From positions 1 to 24,498 of IMG/VR virus record IMGVR_UViG_3300042350_005441: 24,498 bases of DNA. The stretch is one strand, 5' to 3'. Origin of the DNA: a virus. Of the stretch, positions 1-6,496 are shown piece after piece. Every line of letters begins with the position of its first letter. Position 1 is the first letter of the stretch. Position numbers and translations under genes: made by a program. The notes beneath the pieces were generated by a model. The model saw only the letters and a program-made list of their open reading frames with translations. It ran no database searches and was not told the DNA's origin.

Positions 1-38
1 CCATAAGATCTATCAAGAAGATCAAAAGGAGAATAGTA

Positions 39-287
39 ATGTCAATTGATGAGGACAACTATCCCGAAGGATTAACAATAGTTAAGGCTAGGGAAATGAC
101 TGAGTTTGAAATGCAGAAGGAGGGTTGGTCTTTGAATATGAACAAAGCTCCGATTGCACTTGTGCTTTCAGATCAAAGTGTACTTTACCCTTCTCGTGAT
201 GAAGAGGGTAATGGTCCAGGTTGTATGTTTGGTAAATCATTGGGCGAGGATGGGGATACGGTAACGAATTTCTATTTAATGCCGTAA
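39..287 (+). CDS. conserved phage protein of unknown function (82 aa)
   Basis: The ATG follows a good Shine-Dalgarno (AAGGAG, about 8 nt upstream), which fixes the start. The protein is acidic. It has an N-terminal helical part (residues about 10-30, 'REMTEFEMQKEGW') and a C-terminal part with the conserved-looking string 'LYPSRDEEGNGPGCMFG' (about residues 50-66). I recall this Y-P-S-x-D-E-E-G-N-G-P-G signature from short uncharacterised phage and prokaryotic proteins, but no function is known to me. No membrane segment or metal-binding cluster is visible. It is the first complete gene of a plus-strand run of small genes that ends near 2412. Confidence 0.8.
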   Translation: MSIDEDNYPEGLTIVKAREMTEFEMQKEGWSLNMNKAPIALVLSDQSVLYPSRDEEGNGPGCMFGKSLGEDGDTVTNFYLMP

Positions 288-358
288 CCGATAAGAGTGC
301 AAGTTAACCTTTAAAAACGAAAATAGAGCCCAACAGGGCTGAATGGAGACATTTTAAA

Positions 359-907
359 ATGGCTATTGAATTGAGTGATTTAGACAATGATATGAAGGTG
401 ATGGATTACATTGTTTCAAATCTTTTGAAGCAGGGTGAGAAATCACAAGAGAGTTATTATAATTATGATACTGAAGAATATGAAAGCAATGGAGATTGCG
501 CTTATCGTGGTTATATAAGAGATGATCAGGGTACAGTTATTGATGCCCTTAAGTGTGCCGTTGGTCATATTATTGATGATGATATTTATGATGATCAATT
601 GGAATCACAAACTGTTGATAATACACATGTAATTGACGCTGTAAAACTATCTTGTGAAAACTGGGAGTTTACAGATAACTCATTGGGTATGTTAAAAGTC
701 CTTCAAAGGATTCACGATATGATTGAGCCTGAGAAATGGGAAAGTAATTTCCTTTATGTCAGAAGACAGATTCTAGATGAATTTGATGGTAGATCAATAA
801 TGAGTTCAGAATCAGCTACGCCTTATGCTCAGACATTAACAAGGTTTAAAGATCAACTAGATTTGAATGAATATAACTTAGGAAACTATCCTATGTTAGA
901 GCTGTAA
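359..907 (+). CDS. hypothetical acidic phage protein (182 aa)
   Basis: The start is set by GGAGACA about 9 nt before the ATG. The protein is soluble and strongly acidic, with many Asp and Glu residues and a Tyr/Asp-rich stretch at residues 30-50 (around 'YYNYDTEEYES'). It is predicted to be mostly helical. I recognise no catalytic motif, metal site or DNA-binding domain. It stands alone between 70-nt spacers rather than overlapping its neighbours. Given the size and position it may be an early protein acting on a host target, but that is only a guess. Confidence 0.8.
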   Translation: MAIELSDLDNDMKVMDYIVSNLLKQGEKSQESYYNYDTEEYESNGDCAYRGYIRDDQGTVIDALKCAVGHIIDDDIYDDQLESQTVDNTHVIDAVKLSCENWEFTDNSLGMLKVLQRIHDMIEPEKWESNFLYVRRQILDEFDGRSIMSSESATPYAQTLTRFKDQLDLNEYNLGNYPMLEL

Positions 908-966
908 TTATCATTAGGAAAAACTAATATATCAACAATATTTTTATCATATATAAAAGGGAACAA

Positions 967-1296
967 ATGGCATATAGTCCAGAGTCAAGGAAAGTGAAAT
1001 ACGAAAAGAAAAAAGCTTTGATGAAGGTTGATCCTGAAGCTCGTCTTGCGATAAATCGTAAGAGAAATGAATCAAGAAAAACCAGAGTTATCAAGAAATT
1101 ATCACAAATTGGTTTTGATGTTTCAAAGCTAAATACTGGTATTTGTTGTTATGTTAATTGTGCGACTAAACTAAGTAGGTATAATCAAGACTATTGCTGC
1201 GGTTCGCATCAAGCTAAGGTTATGAGAGATGGGTTTAGTCGTATTATGGAATGCGATAACACATACGGATTGGGTTTTAAAAAGGAGGAGTTTTAA
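967..1296 (+). CDS. small basic protein with a Cys/His cluster (109 aa)
   Basis: AAGGG lies a few nt upstream of the ATG. The N-terminal 55 residues are highly basic and helical (K/R-rich). The C-terminal half has a Cys/His pattern, C-C-x3-C near residues 60-65 followed by 'YCCGSHQAK' near 77-85, that could bind zinc. A basic arm plus a small zinc knuckle suggests nucleic-acid binding. The family is not recognised. The stop overlaps the next start as TAATG, which indicates translational coupling to the downstream 24-aa gene. Confidence 0.78.
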   Translation: MAYSPESRKVKYEKKKALMKVDPEARLAINRKRNESRKTRVIKKLSQIGFDVSKLNTGICCYVNCATKLSRYNQDYCCGSHQAKVMRDGFSRIMECDNTYGLGFKKEEF

Positions 1297-1370
1297 TGAC
1301 ATTTGAAATGGTTAGAATTGGGTTAGGAATTATCGGTATCTTTATTATGATTTTATTACTAGGGAGTTAA
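1296..1370 (+). CDS. 24-aa membrane microprotein
   Basis: The start ATG shares its A with the preceding stop (TAATG). It is preceded by a perfect AAAGGAGGAG Shine-Dalgarno, which is the main reason to accept so short a gene. After 'MTFEMVR' the rest is a single hydrophobic helix (Ile/Leu/Gly-rich) long enough to cross the membrane. Function unknown. It lies in a chain of coupled small genes. The family is unknown to me. Confidence 0.6.
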   Translation: MTFEMVRIGLGIIGIFIMILLLGS

Positions 1371-1371
1371 G

Positions 1372-1509
1372 TTGAAGACAATATTGGCATTAGGAGTTGG
1401 CATATTTGCTGGCATTCAGTTTCATATTCATGTGGTTAGAAGAGCAATTGAAAAGCATGATCAATACGGAACTCAATGGAAAGAAGAGTATAAATGGAAC
1501 AGGGAATAA
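1372..1509 (+). CDS. small membrane-anchored protein, TTG start (45 aa)
   Basis: This frame opens with TTG one base after the previous stop, and AGGGAG sits at the right distance. No ATG is available upstream in frame. The product has a hydrophobic N-terminus (about residues 3-21, LGVGIFAGIQFH...) that could be a membrane anchor. A charged, aromatic tail follows, rich in K, E, W and Y. Length, position and coupling argue that it is a real phage gene of unknown role. The next gene starts inside its last codons (16-nt overlap). Confidence 0.55.
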   Translation: MKTILALGVGIFAGIQFHIHVVRRAIEKHDQYGTQWKEEYKWNRE

Positions 1510-1706
1510 CTAAGACAATGGCTATGGATTTAACCCTTGAAGAATTAGAGAAAGGTGTTGGAACGGTTAAGGGTTTTATTGAGGATATGGAGTATTCCAG
1601 GATCGGGATTATTATAAAAGATCACCCTGACTTTGAGCAAATCTATAAGATCCTTGATAACCTCAAAATCCTTGTCCAGCAATGGAAAGAGGATTATCTT
1701 GATTAA
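1494..1706 (+). CDS. hypothetical small helical protein (70 aa)
   Basis: The ATG at 1494 is preceded by AAAGAAGAG and overlaps the previous gene by 16 nt. The protein is acidic and predicted to be almost all helix. It contains 'LTLEELEKGVGTVKGFIEDM' followed by a second amphipathic segment, so a helical hairpin or coiled coil is plausible. An alternative start is the Met at residue 9 or 11. No known domain is recognised. It is part of a tightly coupled chain. Confidence 0.65.
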   Translation: MEQGITKTMAMDLTLEELEKGVGTVKGFIEDMEYSRIGIIIKDHPDFEQIYKILDNLKILVQQWKEDYLD

Positions 1707-1857
1707 TAGCCAAGAGATGGAATGGGTTATTAGGATACTATCTAAATTAGAAGAGGGCTATGTTGATAGACCAGCATGGCATTATACAGAAGTTAAGAAA
1801 ATAGTGGAACGAATGAAATTAATCATTGAAAAGGACCAGGTGGCAAAAAATGACTAA
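1699..1857 (+). CDS. hypothetical small protein, TTG start (52 aa)
   Basis: I choose TTG at 1699 because GGAAAGAGG lies immediately upstream at good spacing, and because this start gives only an 8-nt overlap with the preceding stop. A longer reading of the frame would run deep into the upstream gene. The product is a short helical protein (MEWVIRILSKLEEGY ... VKKIVERMKLIIEK) with mixed charge and no visible motif. Its length and amphipathic helices resemble the 70-aa neighbour, but I cannot show homology. Confidence 0.5.
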   Translation: MINSQEMEWVIRILSKLEEGYVDRPAWHYTEVKKIVERMKLIIEKDQVAKND

Positions 1858-2020
1858 GGTTAAATACAAATCTGACGCAGTGCATATGGCTCGCATATTT
1901 GTTGCGGGAGTAAAAGCCCTTCAGGATATAGAAACAGGTACGCTTTATTATGATGTTTGTGATGAGTGTGAAATGTTATTAGATGAGAATGAAATGGGGT
2001 ATGGGCATGAGTGCCAATAG
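1850..2020 (+). CDS. small protein with C-terminal CxxC...HxC cluster (56 aa)
   Basis: The ATG at 1850 overlaps the previous stop by 8 nt and has a purine-rich GGTGG upstream. The first 30 residues are basic and helical. The C-terminus carries 'CDEC' and then 'GHEC', a possible four-ligand zinc ribbon. The next gene starts inside it. Function unknown. It may pair with the following gene, which also carries a CxxC. Confidence 0.55.
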   Translation: MTKVKYKSDAVHMARIFVAGVKALQDIETGTLYYDVCDECEMLLDENEMGYGHECQ

Positions 2021-2198
2021 TGTTATGGAATTGTATGGGAACTTCCCTTTGAGTGTTTTAAAAGCTGGGGAAAAGGTTCTGGTTTATTGTAGGAAATGTA
2101 ATGCAGAATTGGAACTGGATGAGGTTATAGATCATATGGTATCTACGGATGAGAACCCAGGTGGGCATAGTGTTCACTTTACGATTGAGAAGGGATAA
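2007..2198 (+). CDS. small zinc-ribbon-like protein (63 aa)
   Basis: I place the start at ATG 2007, which has a GGGG-rich stretch upstream and overlaps the previous gene by 14 nt. ATG 2022 is an alternative. The protein has 'YCRKC' in the middle and 'DHMVSTDENPGGHSVHF' at the C-terminus, so two Cys and two or three His could form a zinc site. The spacing resembles that of many phage one-ribbon proteins that bind nucleic acid or a host partner. No named family is recognised. Confidence 0.55.
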   Translation: MSANSVMELYGNFPLSVLKAGEKVLVYCRKCNAELELDEVIDHMVSTDENPGGHSVHFTIEKG

Positions 2199-2202
2199 GG
2201 AT

Positions 2203-2412
2203 ATGACTACGGATCTGTTTCTAAAAATGGTTGCCTCATACTTCATGATATTTGGCGGGGTATATCTATTTGTTACTATGTTAAATCTTATAGAGGATTA
2301 TCTCAGAGAGAAGAGACTGTTGAAGACTCTGAATAGGATTGAATCTAAGGTAGACCAATTACCTGGAGTAGATCAAGATAAGGAAGATGAATGGTGGACA
2401 GCTATTAGATAG
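2203..2412 (+). CDS. single-pass membrane protein (69 aa)
   Basis: The ATG at 2203 is preceded by AAGGGATAAGGAT. Residues about 8-30 (VASYFMIFGGVYLFVTML) form a transmembrane helix. A charged coiled-coil-like tail follows (LREKRLLKTLNRIESKVDQL) and then an acidic end with two Trp. This N-in or N-out anchor plus cytoplasmic coiled coil is common in phage membrane accessory proteins such as spanin- or holin-like ones, but nothing identifies it as one of these. It is the last gene of the plus-strand run. Confidence 0.68.
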   Translation: MTTDLFLKMVASYFMIFGGVYLFVTMLNLIEDYLREKRLLKTLNRIESKVDQLPGVDQDKEDEWWTAIR

Positions 2413-2830
2413 GGATTAGCCCTTGAATAGCCTACCGTATACCTAAATTGTTGTGAAAAGCGCTCAATAAAGGTGTAGAATCTATTAAATACATAGGTGT
2501 TTTATAGTAAAACCATGTAAAATAAGGGAAATATACCCTATTTCCTTAGGATTTTTGTATGCGACATAGAATGAGACCCTATATGACCCCCTATAAAGGT
2601 TCTGAATACATTAATGTATATATTCCCCAAAAATTAAATGAACATACTCATCAAAACTTTAGTGTGATATATCACAAGGATATTAGTGAAAGATCATGTC
2701 CAAGAATTTGTAATTGAAATCGGGGAATGATTAGGTGTGACTAACAGGTTAGGTATCTACTCTAGTACTAGATACAAATTACAATGATGTAATCCCCAAA
2801 AATATAAGTTGGGTAAAAGACCCCTCATAA
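2413..2830. other. non-coding region with possible structured RNA
   Basis: No credible gene is present here. Visible items are ATAAAGGT motifs (near 2465 and 2582, the second as ATAAAGGTTCTGA, which recurs near 2971) and a perfect GTGATATATCAC palindrome at about 2662-2673. TGATATATC recurs at about 3578 and 4320 near the two paralogous minus-strand genes. Positions 2722-2797 are a 76-nt stretch bounded by GGGGA and TCCCC arms, with internal CTAA/TTAG and GTATCTA/TAGATAC hairpins. The TCCCCAAAAAT string occurs twice. The region lies between the plus-strand operon and its likely terminator. Confidence 0.5.
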
Positions 2831-2877
2831 AGGTAAAGGTTTATCTAAAAGCATAGGTAAGCCTTTACCTTTTTATT
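2831..2877 (+). terminator. intrinsic terminator of the left plus-strand operon
   Basis: AGGTAAAGG (2831-2839) pairs with CCTTTACCT (2862-2870) and is followed by TTTTATTT. The loop is 22 nt. The T-run lies on the plus strand, so it most likely closes transcription coming from 39-2412. Confidence 0.55.
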
Positions 2878-2889
2878 TATCTCCAGCGG

Positions 2890-3099
2890 TGTAAGCTTAC
2901 AGCGCTGTAATCTTACAGGGTTGTAAGCTTACGCTTCCATAAAGTTAGTATTGAAAATAGGATTAGGATAAAGGTTCTGATTTGGATTAGAAAATACATA
3001 CTCAATTAGATAAGGAAGTGGTGTAAGTTTACACGGGTGTAATCTTACAAAAATGTAAGATTACACCCGCCCCATAACTTACTGGCATGTAAGCTTACA
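2890..3099. repeat. cluster of TGTAA-NN-TTACA palindromes
   Basis: Perfect 12-bp palindromes begin at 2890, 2906, 3022, 3038, 3054 and 3088, with an 11/12 copy at 2922. Half-sites (GTAAG/CTTAC) fill the gaps. Further perfect copies lie at 3663, 3705, 3745, 4596, 5686, 5732, 5821 and 6692. They are too short and irregularly spaced to be CRISPR repeats. They look like operators for a dimeric DNA-binding protein, or 'stoperators' scattered through the block. Confidence 0.75.
3034..3069. repeat. 16-bp perfect inverted repeat, hairpin A
   Basis: The arms at 3034-3049 and 3054-3069 are perfect complements separated by AAAA. Two TGTAANNTTACA operators are embedded, one in each arm. This is the first of five hairpins of this type (others at 3757-3795, 4557-4593, 5744-5779 and 6619-6658). 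All end in a CACCCGCC-like edge. Confidence 0.75.
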
Positions 3100-3114
3100 C
3101 AAGGGTAAGGTAAA

Positions 3115-3142
3115 AGAAGCCCGCTGCGAACAGCGGGCTTCT
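3115..3142 (-). terminator. terminator after the 90-aa cassette gene
   Basis: A 12-bp stem AGAAGCCCGCTG/CAGCGGGCTTCT closes on CGAA (TTCG when read on the minus strand). Read on the minus strand it is followed by TTTTACC. It sits 23 nt beyond the stop of the minus-strand gene ending at 3166. Confidence 0.7.
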
Positions 3143-3165
3143 CTTACAGGTCTGTAAGTTTGGGG

Positions 3166-3438
3166 TTACTTACGCAGTACCTGTGGTGTGCCATCAAGCG
3201 ACCAGGCAATAGTGACCTTGGTCTTTGCTTGTGCGCCTGCTTGGCGGATGGTTGCCGAGACCCGAGCCTTGTCGGTCTTTGCGGTTGGCTTGGTGACATC
3301 CACCTTCATGGATGACACGCGGATGGCTTTGCCCTTGCCCAATTTGGCGATGGCGTTCACCAGTTCTGCGGGTACAGATGACCTGCGCCCACGGGGAATG
3401 AAATCCATATCCCCTTCATCAATGAACTCAAAGTCCAT
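3166..3438 (-). CDS. cassette protein, paralogue 1 (90 aa)
   Basis: The start ATG is preceded on the minus strand by AGGAGAGG. The protein has an acidic N-terminus (about residues 1-13), a 'PRGR' turn, a helix with 'ELVNAIAKLGKGKA', and a basic C-terminal part with 'KTDKARVSAT(I)RQA' ending in beta-strand-like 'WSLDGTPQ'. It is the same length as the product of 3927-4199 and, by my count of the aligned residues, about 55 of 90 match, so they are recent paralogues. The conserved Arg/Lys-rich core suggests nucleic-acid binding, perhaps to the flanking palindromes, but no known DNA-binding fold is recognised. Upstream lie a GTTGTCA/TGACAAC palindrome (3475-3502) and a terminator-like hairpin (3555-3571). 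Confidence 0.85.
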   Translation of the reverse strand: MDFEFIDEGDMDFIPRGRRSSVPAELVNAIAKLGKGKAIRVSSMKVDVTKPTAKTDKARVSATIRQAGAQAKTKVTIAWSLDGTPQVLRK

Positions 3439-3926
3439 AATTTACCTCTCCTGTAAGTTTTCACCGCCTAAGCGGTTGTCATTGCGGTATTGCTTTGACA
3501 ACACTCAGATTAGTCCAAGCCCTAACCCATTGATACTACCTAACCCCGATAAAACCCTTATCCCATAAGGGCTTTAGTGATATATCAAACCTTTATCAAG
3601 GTTTTGATAACTTACAAGCCAATTCAGAAAACTTACACGGGGCTGCCCATAAAGGTGTTCGGTGTAAACTTACATTGGTATTTGGATTAGATAAAGTACA
3701 TCGGTGTAAACTTACATAAACATACTAAACTTAGCTTACATATGTGTAATCTTACAGCGGGTGTAAGTTTAGCGCAGTCCTAAACTTACACCCGCCCTCA
3801 AGCTCCGTGTAAGTTTACGCTCATGTAAGTTTACTAGAGCGTAAGAAAGCGGTAGCCCGAAGGCTACCGCTCCCTTACAGGCGTGTAAGTTAAGTGTAAC
3901 TTACACGGAAGTAATTCGGGGGTGAA
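3439..3926. other. intergenic regulatory region B of the cassette block
   Basis: No gene is credible here. In order it holds: the CCGCctaaGCGG mini-hairpin (3464-3475), the GTTGTCA/TGACAAC palindrome (3475-3502), a CCCTTAT/ATAAGGG hairpin (3555-3571), TGATATATC (about 3578), perfect TGTAANNTTACA copies at 3663, 3705 and 3745, an ATAAAG...ACTAAA motif (about 3691-3728), hairpin B with 16-bp arms (3757-3772/3780-3795), and a terminator stem AGCGGTAGCC/GGCTACCGCT (3848-3871). The last of these sits beyond the next minus-strand gene's stop. Confidence 0.65.
3848..3871 (-). terminator. terminator after paralogue 2
   Basis: A 10-bp stem AGCGGTAGCC/GGCTACCGCT has a CGAA loop (TTCG on the minus strand) and is followed on the minus strand by TTCTTAC. 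The poly-T is short, so the strength is uncertain. Stem and loop type match the terminator at 3115-3142. Confidence 0.55.
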
Positions 3927-4199
3927 TTACTTCTTTACCAATTGTGGAGTGCCATTGGCGCTCCAACGAATTTGCACTTCGCACTTCGCCTGTTTTGCGG
4001 CTTGACGGAGTGTTGCACTTACACGAGCCTTGTCGGTCTTGTAAGTTTTGGCAGTTGGGTTAACTTGCATGCCTGTAAGTTTAAGAGCCTTGCCCTTGCC
4101 CAACTTTGTCAGAGCGTTCACCAATTCCTGAGGAACGAGACTCTGACGACCACGAGGAACGAATTCCATCGCTGACTCTTCAATTACTTCAAATTCCAT
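3927..4199 (-). CDS. cassette protein, paralogue 2 (90 aa)
   Basis: I choose the ATG at 4199 over the upstream in-frame Met at 4250. GGAAGG is 9 nt before it, and the N-terminus 'MEFEVIEES' then aligns with 'MDFEFIDEG' of the paralogue at 3166-3438, giving the same 90-aa length. The domain order is as in the paralogue: acidic start, 'PRGR', helix 'ELVNALTKLGKGKA', 'KTDKARVSATLRQA', C-terminal 'WSANGTPQ'. TGTAAGT operator half-sites occur even inside the coding sequence (about 4040 and 4073). Upstream is a different palindrome, TATCAAG/CTTGATA (4217-4240). Function unknown. Confidence 0.85.
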   Translation of the reverse strand: MEFEVIEESAMEFVPRGRQSLVPQELVNALTKLGKGKALKLTGMQVNPTAKTYKTDKARVSATLRQAAKQAKCEVQIRWSANGTPQLVKK

Positions 4200-4678
4200 T
4201 TTCTTGCCTTCCGTTATATCAAGACGGTGTTGCCTTGATAAAAGAAACATTATCGGAACCCAAACACAAATGCAAGGTAATCAAAATGTAACAATGTCGG
4301 GAAAGTCAATGCCCATATGAGATATATCACGGGGAATGTTACAGTTTTATTACAGATACCCTTTTCCCTAAACTTACACGATTTTTGCCTAAACTTACAC
4401 AAACATATCTTAACTTACATATGCGTTAGTTTGCGGGTTTCATAAAGTACATGCGTGTTCTCTTACACAAGTGTTAGTTTTCTCACATCATAAAGATATG
4501 CTCAGTTAACTTACAACCATGTACTAAATGTTAACTTACAACGGTGCAAACTTACACAGGTGTAACTTTTGCAAGGCACAAAAGTTACACCTGCCTGTAA
4601 ACTTACAGCTGTGTAAGTTTAGACAGGCAAAGAAAAACCCCCGCTTTTGGCGGGGGTTTATCTTACTTGCTTGTAAGT
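4200..4678. other. intergenic regulatory region C of the cassette block
   Basis: No credible coding sequence is present; the frames that stay open are made of the repeats themselves. It contains TATCAAG/CTTGATA (4217-4240), a TGATATATC copy (about 4320), many ACTTACA half-sites, two ATAAAG motifs, CATGTACTAAA (about 4518), hairpin C with arms 4557-4571/4579-4593, a perfect TGTAAACTTACA at 4596, and the terminator at 4635-4659. Confidence 0.6.
4635..4659 (-). terminator. GC-rich terminator of the 4.7-5.5 kb operon
   Basis: AAACCCCCGC pairs with GCGGGGGTTT around a TTTTG loop. On the minus strand it is followed by TTTTTCTTT, a typical intrinsic terminator, 20 nt after the stop of the 30-aa gene. 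Confidence 0.75.
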
Positions 4679-4771
4679 TTACTCTCTTTCCATGTACCAC
4701 GCTAACGCTACTGGCAGGATTATCCATGACCAAAGAATAAGGACACCATAGATTATTTTTAGTATGTTCAT
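4679..4771 (-). CDS. 30-aa membrane microprotein
   Basis: AGGAGTG lies 6 nt before the ATG on the minus strand. The product is one hydrophobic helix (about residues 3-26, ILKIIYGVLILW...LPVALAW) with a short charged end 'YMERE'. It is the last gene of a four-gene minus-strand operon (5525 to 4679) and is followed by a strong terminator. Such single-helix phage proteins often act on host membrane processes. No family is recognised. Confidence 0.6.
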   Translation of the reverse strand: MNILKIIYGVLILWSWIILPVALAWYMERE

Positions 4772-4803
4772 TGTTACACTCCTGTAAGTTTAGAATTCAT
4801 TGT

Positions 4804-5013
4804 TTATCCTCTAGGTTCATAATGGTAGTAGTCTTCTTCGTACACATCTTCACAGTAACTAGGTGCGATTTCACAACGACTGGTGTTCGGTTCTCGGAAA
4901 GTCACAGAAACAAATGCACTTATCCAAAGAATAATAACGAAAATAAGAAATGAATTCTCTTTCAAGGTTTCCTTCCATTGACCTTCTCTGAAAAGCGGGG
5001 CATATTTTCTCAT
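4804..5013 (-). CDS. single-pass membrane protein with acidic Tyr-rich tail (69 aa)
   Basis: GGAAAGG precedes the ATG by about 12 nt, a long spacing. The basic N-terminus (residues 1-20) is followed by a transmembrane helix (about 21-40, SFLIFVIILWISAFVSVTF) and then a tail with two Cys (CEIAPSYC) and an acidic 'EDVYEEDYYHYE' stretch. The topology would put the tail outside by the positive-inside rule. The ACTTACA motif overlaps its leader. Unknown function; same operon as its neighbours. Confidence 0.7.
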   Translation of the reverse strand: MRKYAPLFREGQWKETLKENSFLIFVIILWISAFVSVTFREPNTSRCEIAPSYCEDVYEEDYYHYEPRG

Positions 5014-5039
5014 ATCACTATTTGCCTTTCCGTGTAAGT

Positions 5040-5282
5040 TTAGAATTCGGTAAGAATATCTTCGGGTAGTTCGTCTGTAATGTCTCGCTCATCGGCATCG
5101 TCAATGTCATCGTCTAACACTTGTGCAAAAATTACACTCATGTCAGGATCATCACCGTTGTTGTTTTTGATAGAGCGCAAAATTTTGCCTAGATGCTCAA
5201 CGCTCTCGGCTTCATACAGAAAACTATCTGCCCATTCTGCATCGCCTTGCTCAAACTGCCAGGATACTTCGTAAGTGTTCAT
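5040..5282 (-). CDS. hypothetical acidic protein (80 aa)
   Basis: GGAG lies upstream and the leader reads AACTTACA immediately before the ATG, a recurrent feature in this block. The N-terminus looks beta-rich ('NTYEVSWQFEQGDAEWADSF') and the C-terminal third is extremely acidic ('DDDIDDADERDITDELPED'), as in DNA-mimic or host-inhibitor proteins. That role is only an inference. Its stop is embedded in TGTAAGTTTAGAATTC, which also occurs upstream of the 69-aa gene's 3' side near 4783. Confidence 0.72.
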   Translation of the reverse strand: MNTYEVSWQFEQGDAEWADSFLYEAESVEHLGKILRSIKNNNGDDPDMSVIFAQVLDDDIDDADERDITDELPEDILTEF

Positions 5283-5300
5283 TGTAAGTTTTCTCCCGTG

Positions 5301-5525
5301 TTAGTTTTGGGTCTCGCCCAAAGTTGATGAATATGAATGTTCGCTATCTTCAATTTGTGTCGTGGTGTTCAGTATCCCGCAATATTTACAAGTTGCGTGT
5401 ATTTGAGTGATCGTATATTTCCCGTGTTGTGTCTCGGTTGTATCTGTACCAATGAACATATATTCATGCGGTAGATCATCTCGGTAATTTATGCGGTTCC
5501 TAATCTTACAGGTTAGATAGGACAT
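5301..5525 (-). CDS. hypothetical small protein with CxxC (74 aa)
   Basis: First gene of the minus-strand operon 5525-4679. The ATG has ACTTACACC just upstream and no strong Shine-Dalgarno. The protein has a beta-rich look, with 'HATCKYCGIL' at about residues 45-54 and an N-terminal Cys; together with several His residues a one-site zinc ribbon is possible. Not recognised. An overlap with the operator motif at the start codon suggests direct transcriptional or translational control. Confidence 0.68.
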   Translation of the reverse strand: MSYLTCKIRNRINYRDDLPHEYMFIGTDTTETQHGKYTITQIHATCKYCGILNTTTQIEDSEHSYSSTLGETQN

Positions 5526-6025
5526 GGTGTAAGTTTTGCCTTTCGTTTAGGTGCGACTTGTTTCGCTACGCTCAACCCTACCCCATACCTAACCCAATTG
5601 CAAGCATTATTTTTGGGCTAATTTGACCCTGTTCCAGACCCTGTGTAAGTTATCCACGAAATACATTCTCATAAAGTTACATAGCTGTAAACTTACATAG
5701 AAAATGTACACTAAACATAAAGGTACAACGGTGTAAACTTACATGGGCGTAAGGTTGTTAGCGAAGCACCTTACGCCCACCCAGAAGGTTCCCTGGGAGC
5801 CCCTCATAAAGTTTCATCCGTGTAATCTTACACGGCTGTAAGGCTCTCCTGATGCGTCTGGTGAGTTTTTGGGTTTGGGTTTGGTGTAAGTTTTGTGTCA
5901 TTTTTTGGGTTATTTTGTAACCAAATTGTCATCAAATTGTAACGCTATTTTTGAGTTGTTTTGTCATATTGGGTGTAGTCTTACATCAGTGACCAACGGG
6001 GTCACACTTACAGAAAGGCAAGGAC
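5526..6025. other. intergenic region D between divergent cassettes
   Basis: No gene is supported. It contains perfect TGTAANNTTACA copies at 5686, 5732 and 5821, two ATAAAG...ACTAAA motifs (about 5671-5720), hairpin D with 12-bp arms (5744-5755/5768-5779), T/G-rich direct repeats near 5875-5960 including two AAATTGT words, and a GTGACC/GGTCAC palindrome (5989-6005) just before the plus-strand gene at 6026. Promoters for the divergent genes at 5525 (minus) and 6026 (plus) should lie here but none matches a clear consensus. Confidence 0.6.
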
Positions 6026-6445
6026 ATGGCAACAAAGCAAACGCCAAAGCAACGGGCTAGTGCGCTCATTGCAAAGATGGCAAAGCACAATACAAAGGCA
6101 AGCAAAGCAAGGGTAAGACAGTATGCAGACCATACAGAACTTGCAATTGCAATGTACAAGGCATACGACATGCCAAAACTTCCACTAGGTGACAATGCTC
6201 GCATGCATGCGCTCACTCATGGCGTAAGTGTTTTGCAGTATGAAGTATGCGCTCGCAAGTCAAAACTAAATGACAAAGGCGTTATGCGCCCAGAGTTGGC
6301 AGTGCTTGCAATTATGCTCTCACTTGTAGAGTTTGATGCAAAACTTGCAAATGTTGGGTATGCACGATATGCCGTAAATGGTACAACACTTGCAAGTGAT
6401 GAGAGTAACCCAGACGCTTACAAAGTTTTGTTGTATCGCAAGTAA
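6026..6445 (+). CDS. hypothetical basic cassette protein (139 aa)
   Basis: GGCAAGGAC sits before the ATG. The N-terminal 35 residues are Lys/Ala-rich and helical; the middle has two long helices, and the C-terminus ends 'YKVLLYRK'. Codons are skewed to A-ending forms and the words GCAAAG and TTGCAA are repeated, unlike the flanks. The start context AAGGACATGGCAAC is identical to that of the minus-strand gene at 7727, and both end in a similar GY-x-R ... beta-strand tail, so the two may be distant paralogues (tentative). Function unknown. It is the only plus-strand gene in the cassette block. Confidence 0.82.
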   Translation: MATKQTPKQRASALIAKMAKHNTKASKARVRQYADHTELAIAMYKAYDMPKLPLGDNARMHALTHGVSVLQYEVCARKSKLNDKGVMRPELAVLAIMLSLVEFDAKLANVGYARYAVNGTTLASDESNPDAYKVLLYRK

Positions 6446-6466
6446 ACAAAACAAAAAGCAAAAAGG

Positions 6467-6496
6467 TACGGGGCAGAGATGCCCCGTATTTTTTTT
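6467..6496 (+). terminator. strong intrinsic terminator
   Basis: TACGGGGC/GCCCCGTA, 8-bp stem with AGAGAT loop, followed by an eight-T run. It sits 21 nt after the stop of the 139-aa gene. Confidence 0.9.

Noticed and set aside
2722-2797. A tRNA gene
   Set aside because: The length and outer stem fit, but there is no GTTC-like T-loop, the T-stem pairs poorly and no 7-nt anticodon loop forms at the expected place.
3188-3568. 126-aa frame on the plus strand
   Set aside because: It is the antisense shadow of the 90-aa gene plus its regulatory region; the minus-strand frame has a Shine-Dalgarno and a clear paralogue.
4528-4740. Overlapping frames on both strands (70 and 65 aa) rich in 'LHLCKFAPL'-type repeats
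   Set aside because: They are translations of the ACTTACA/GCAAA repeat DNA and hairpin, without ribosome sites, and conflict with the 30-aa gene and terminator.
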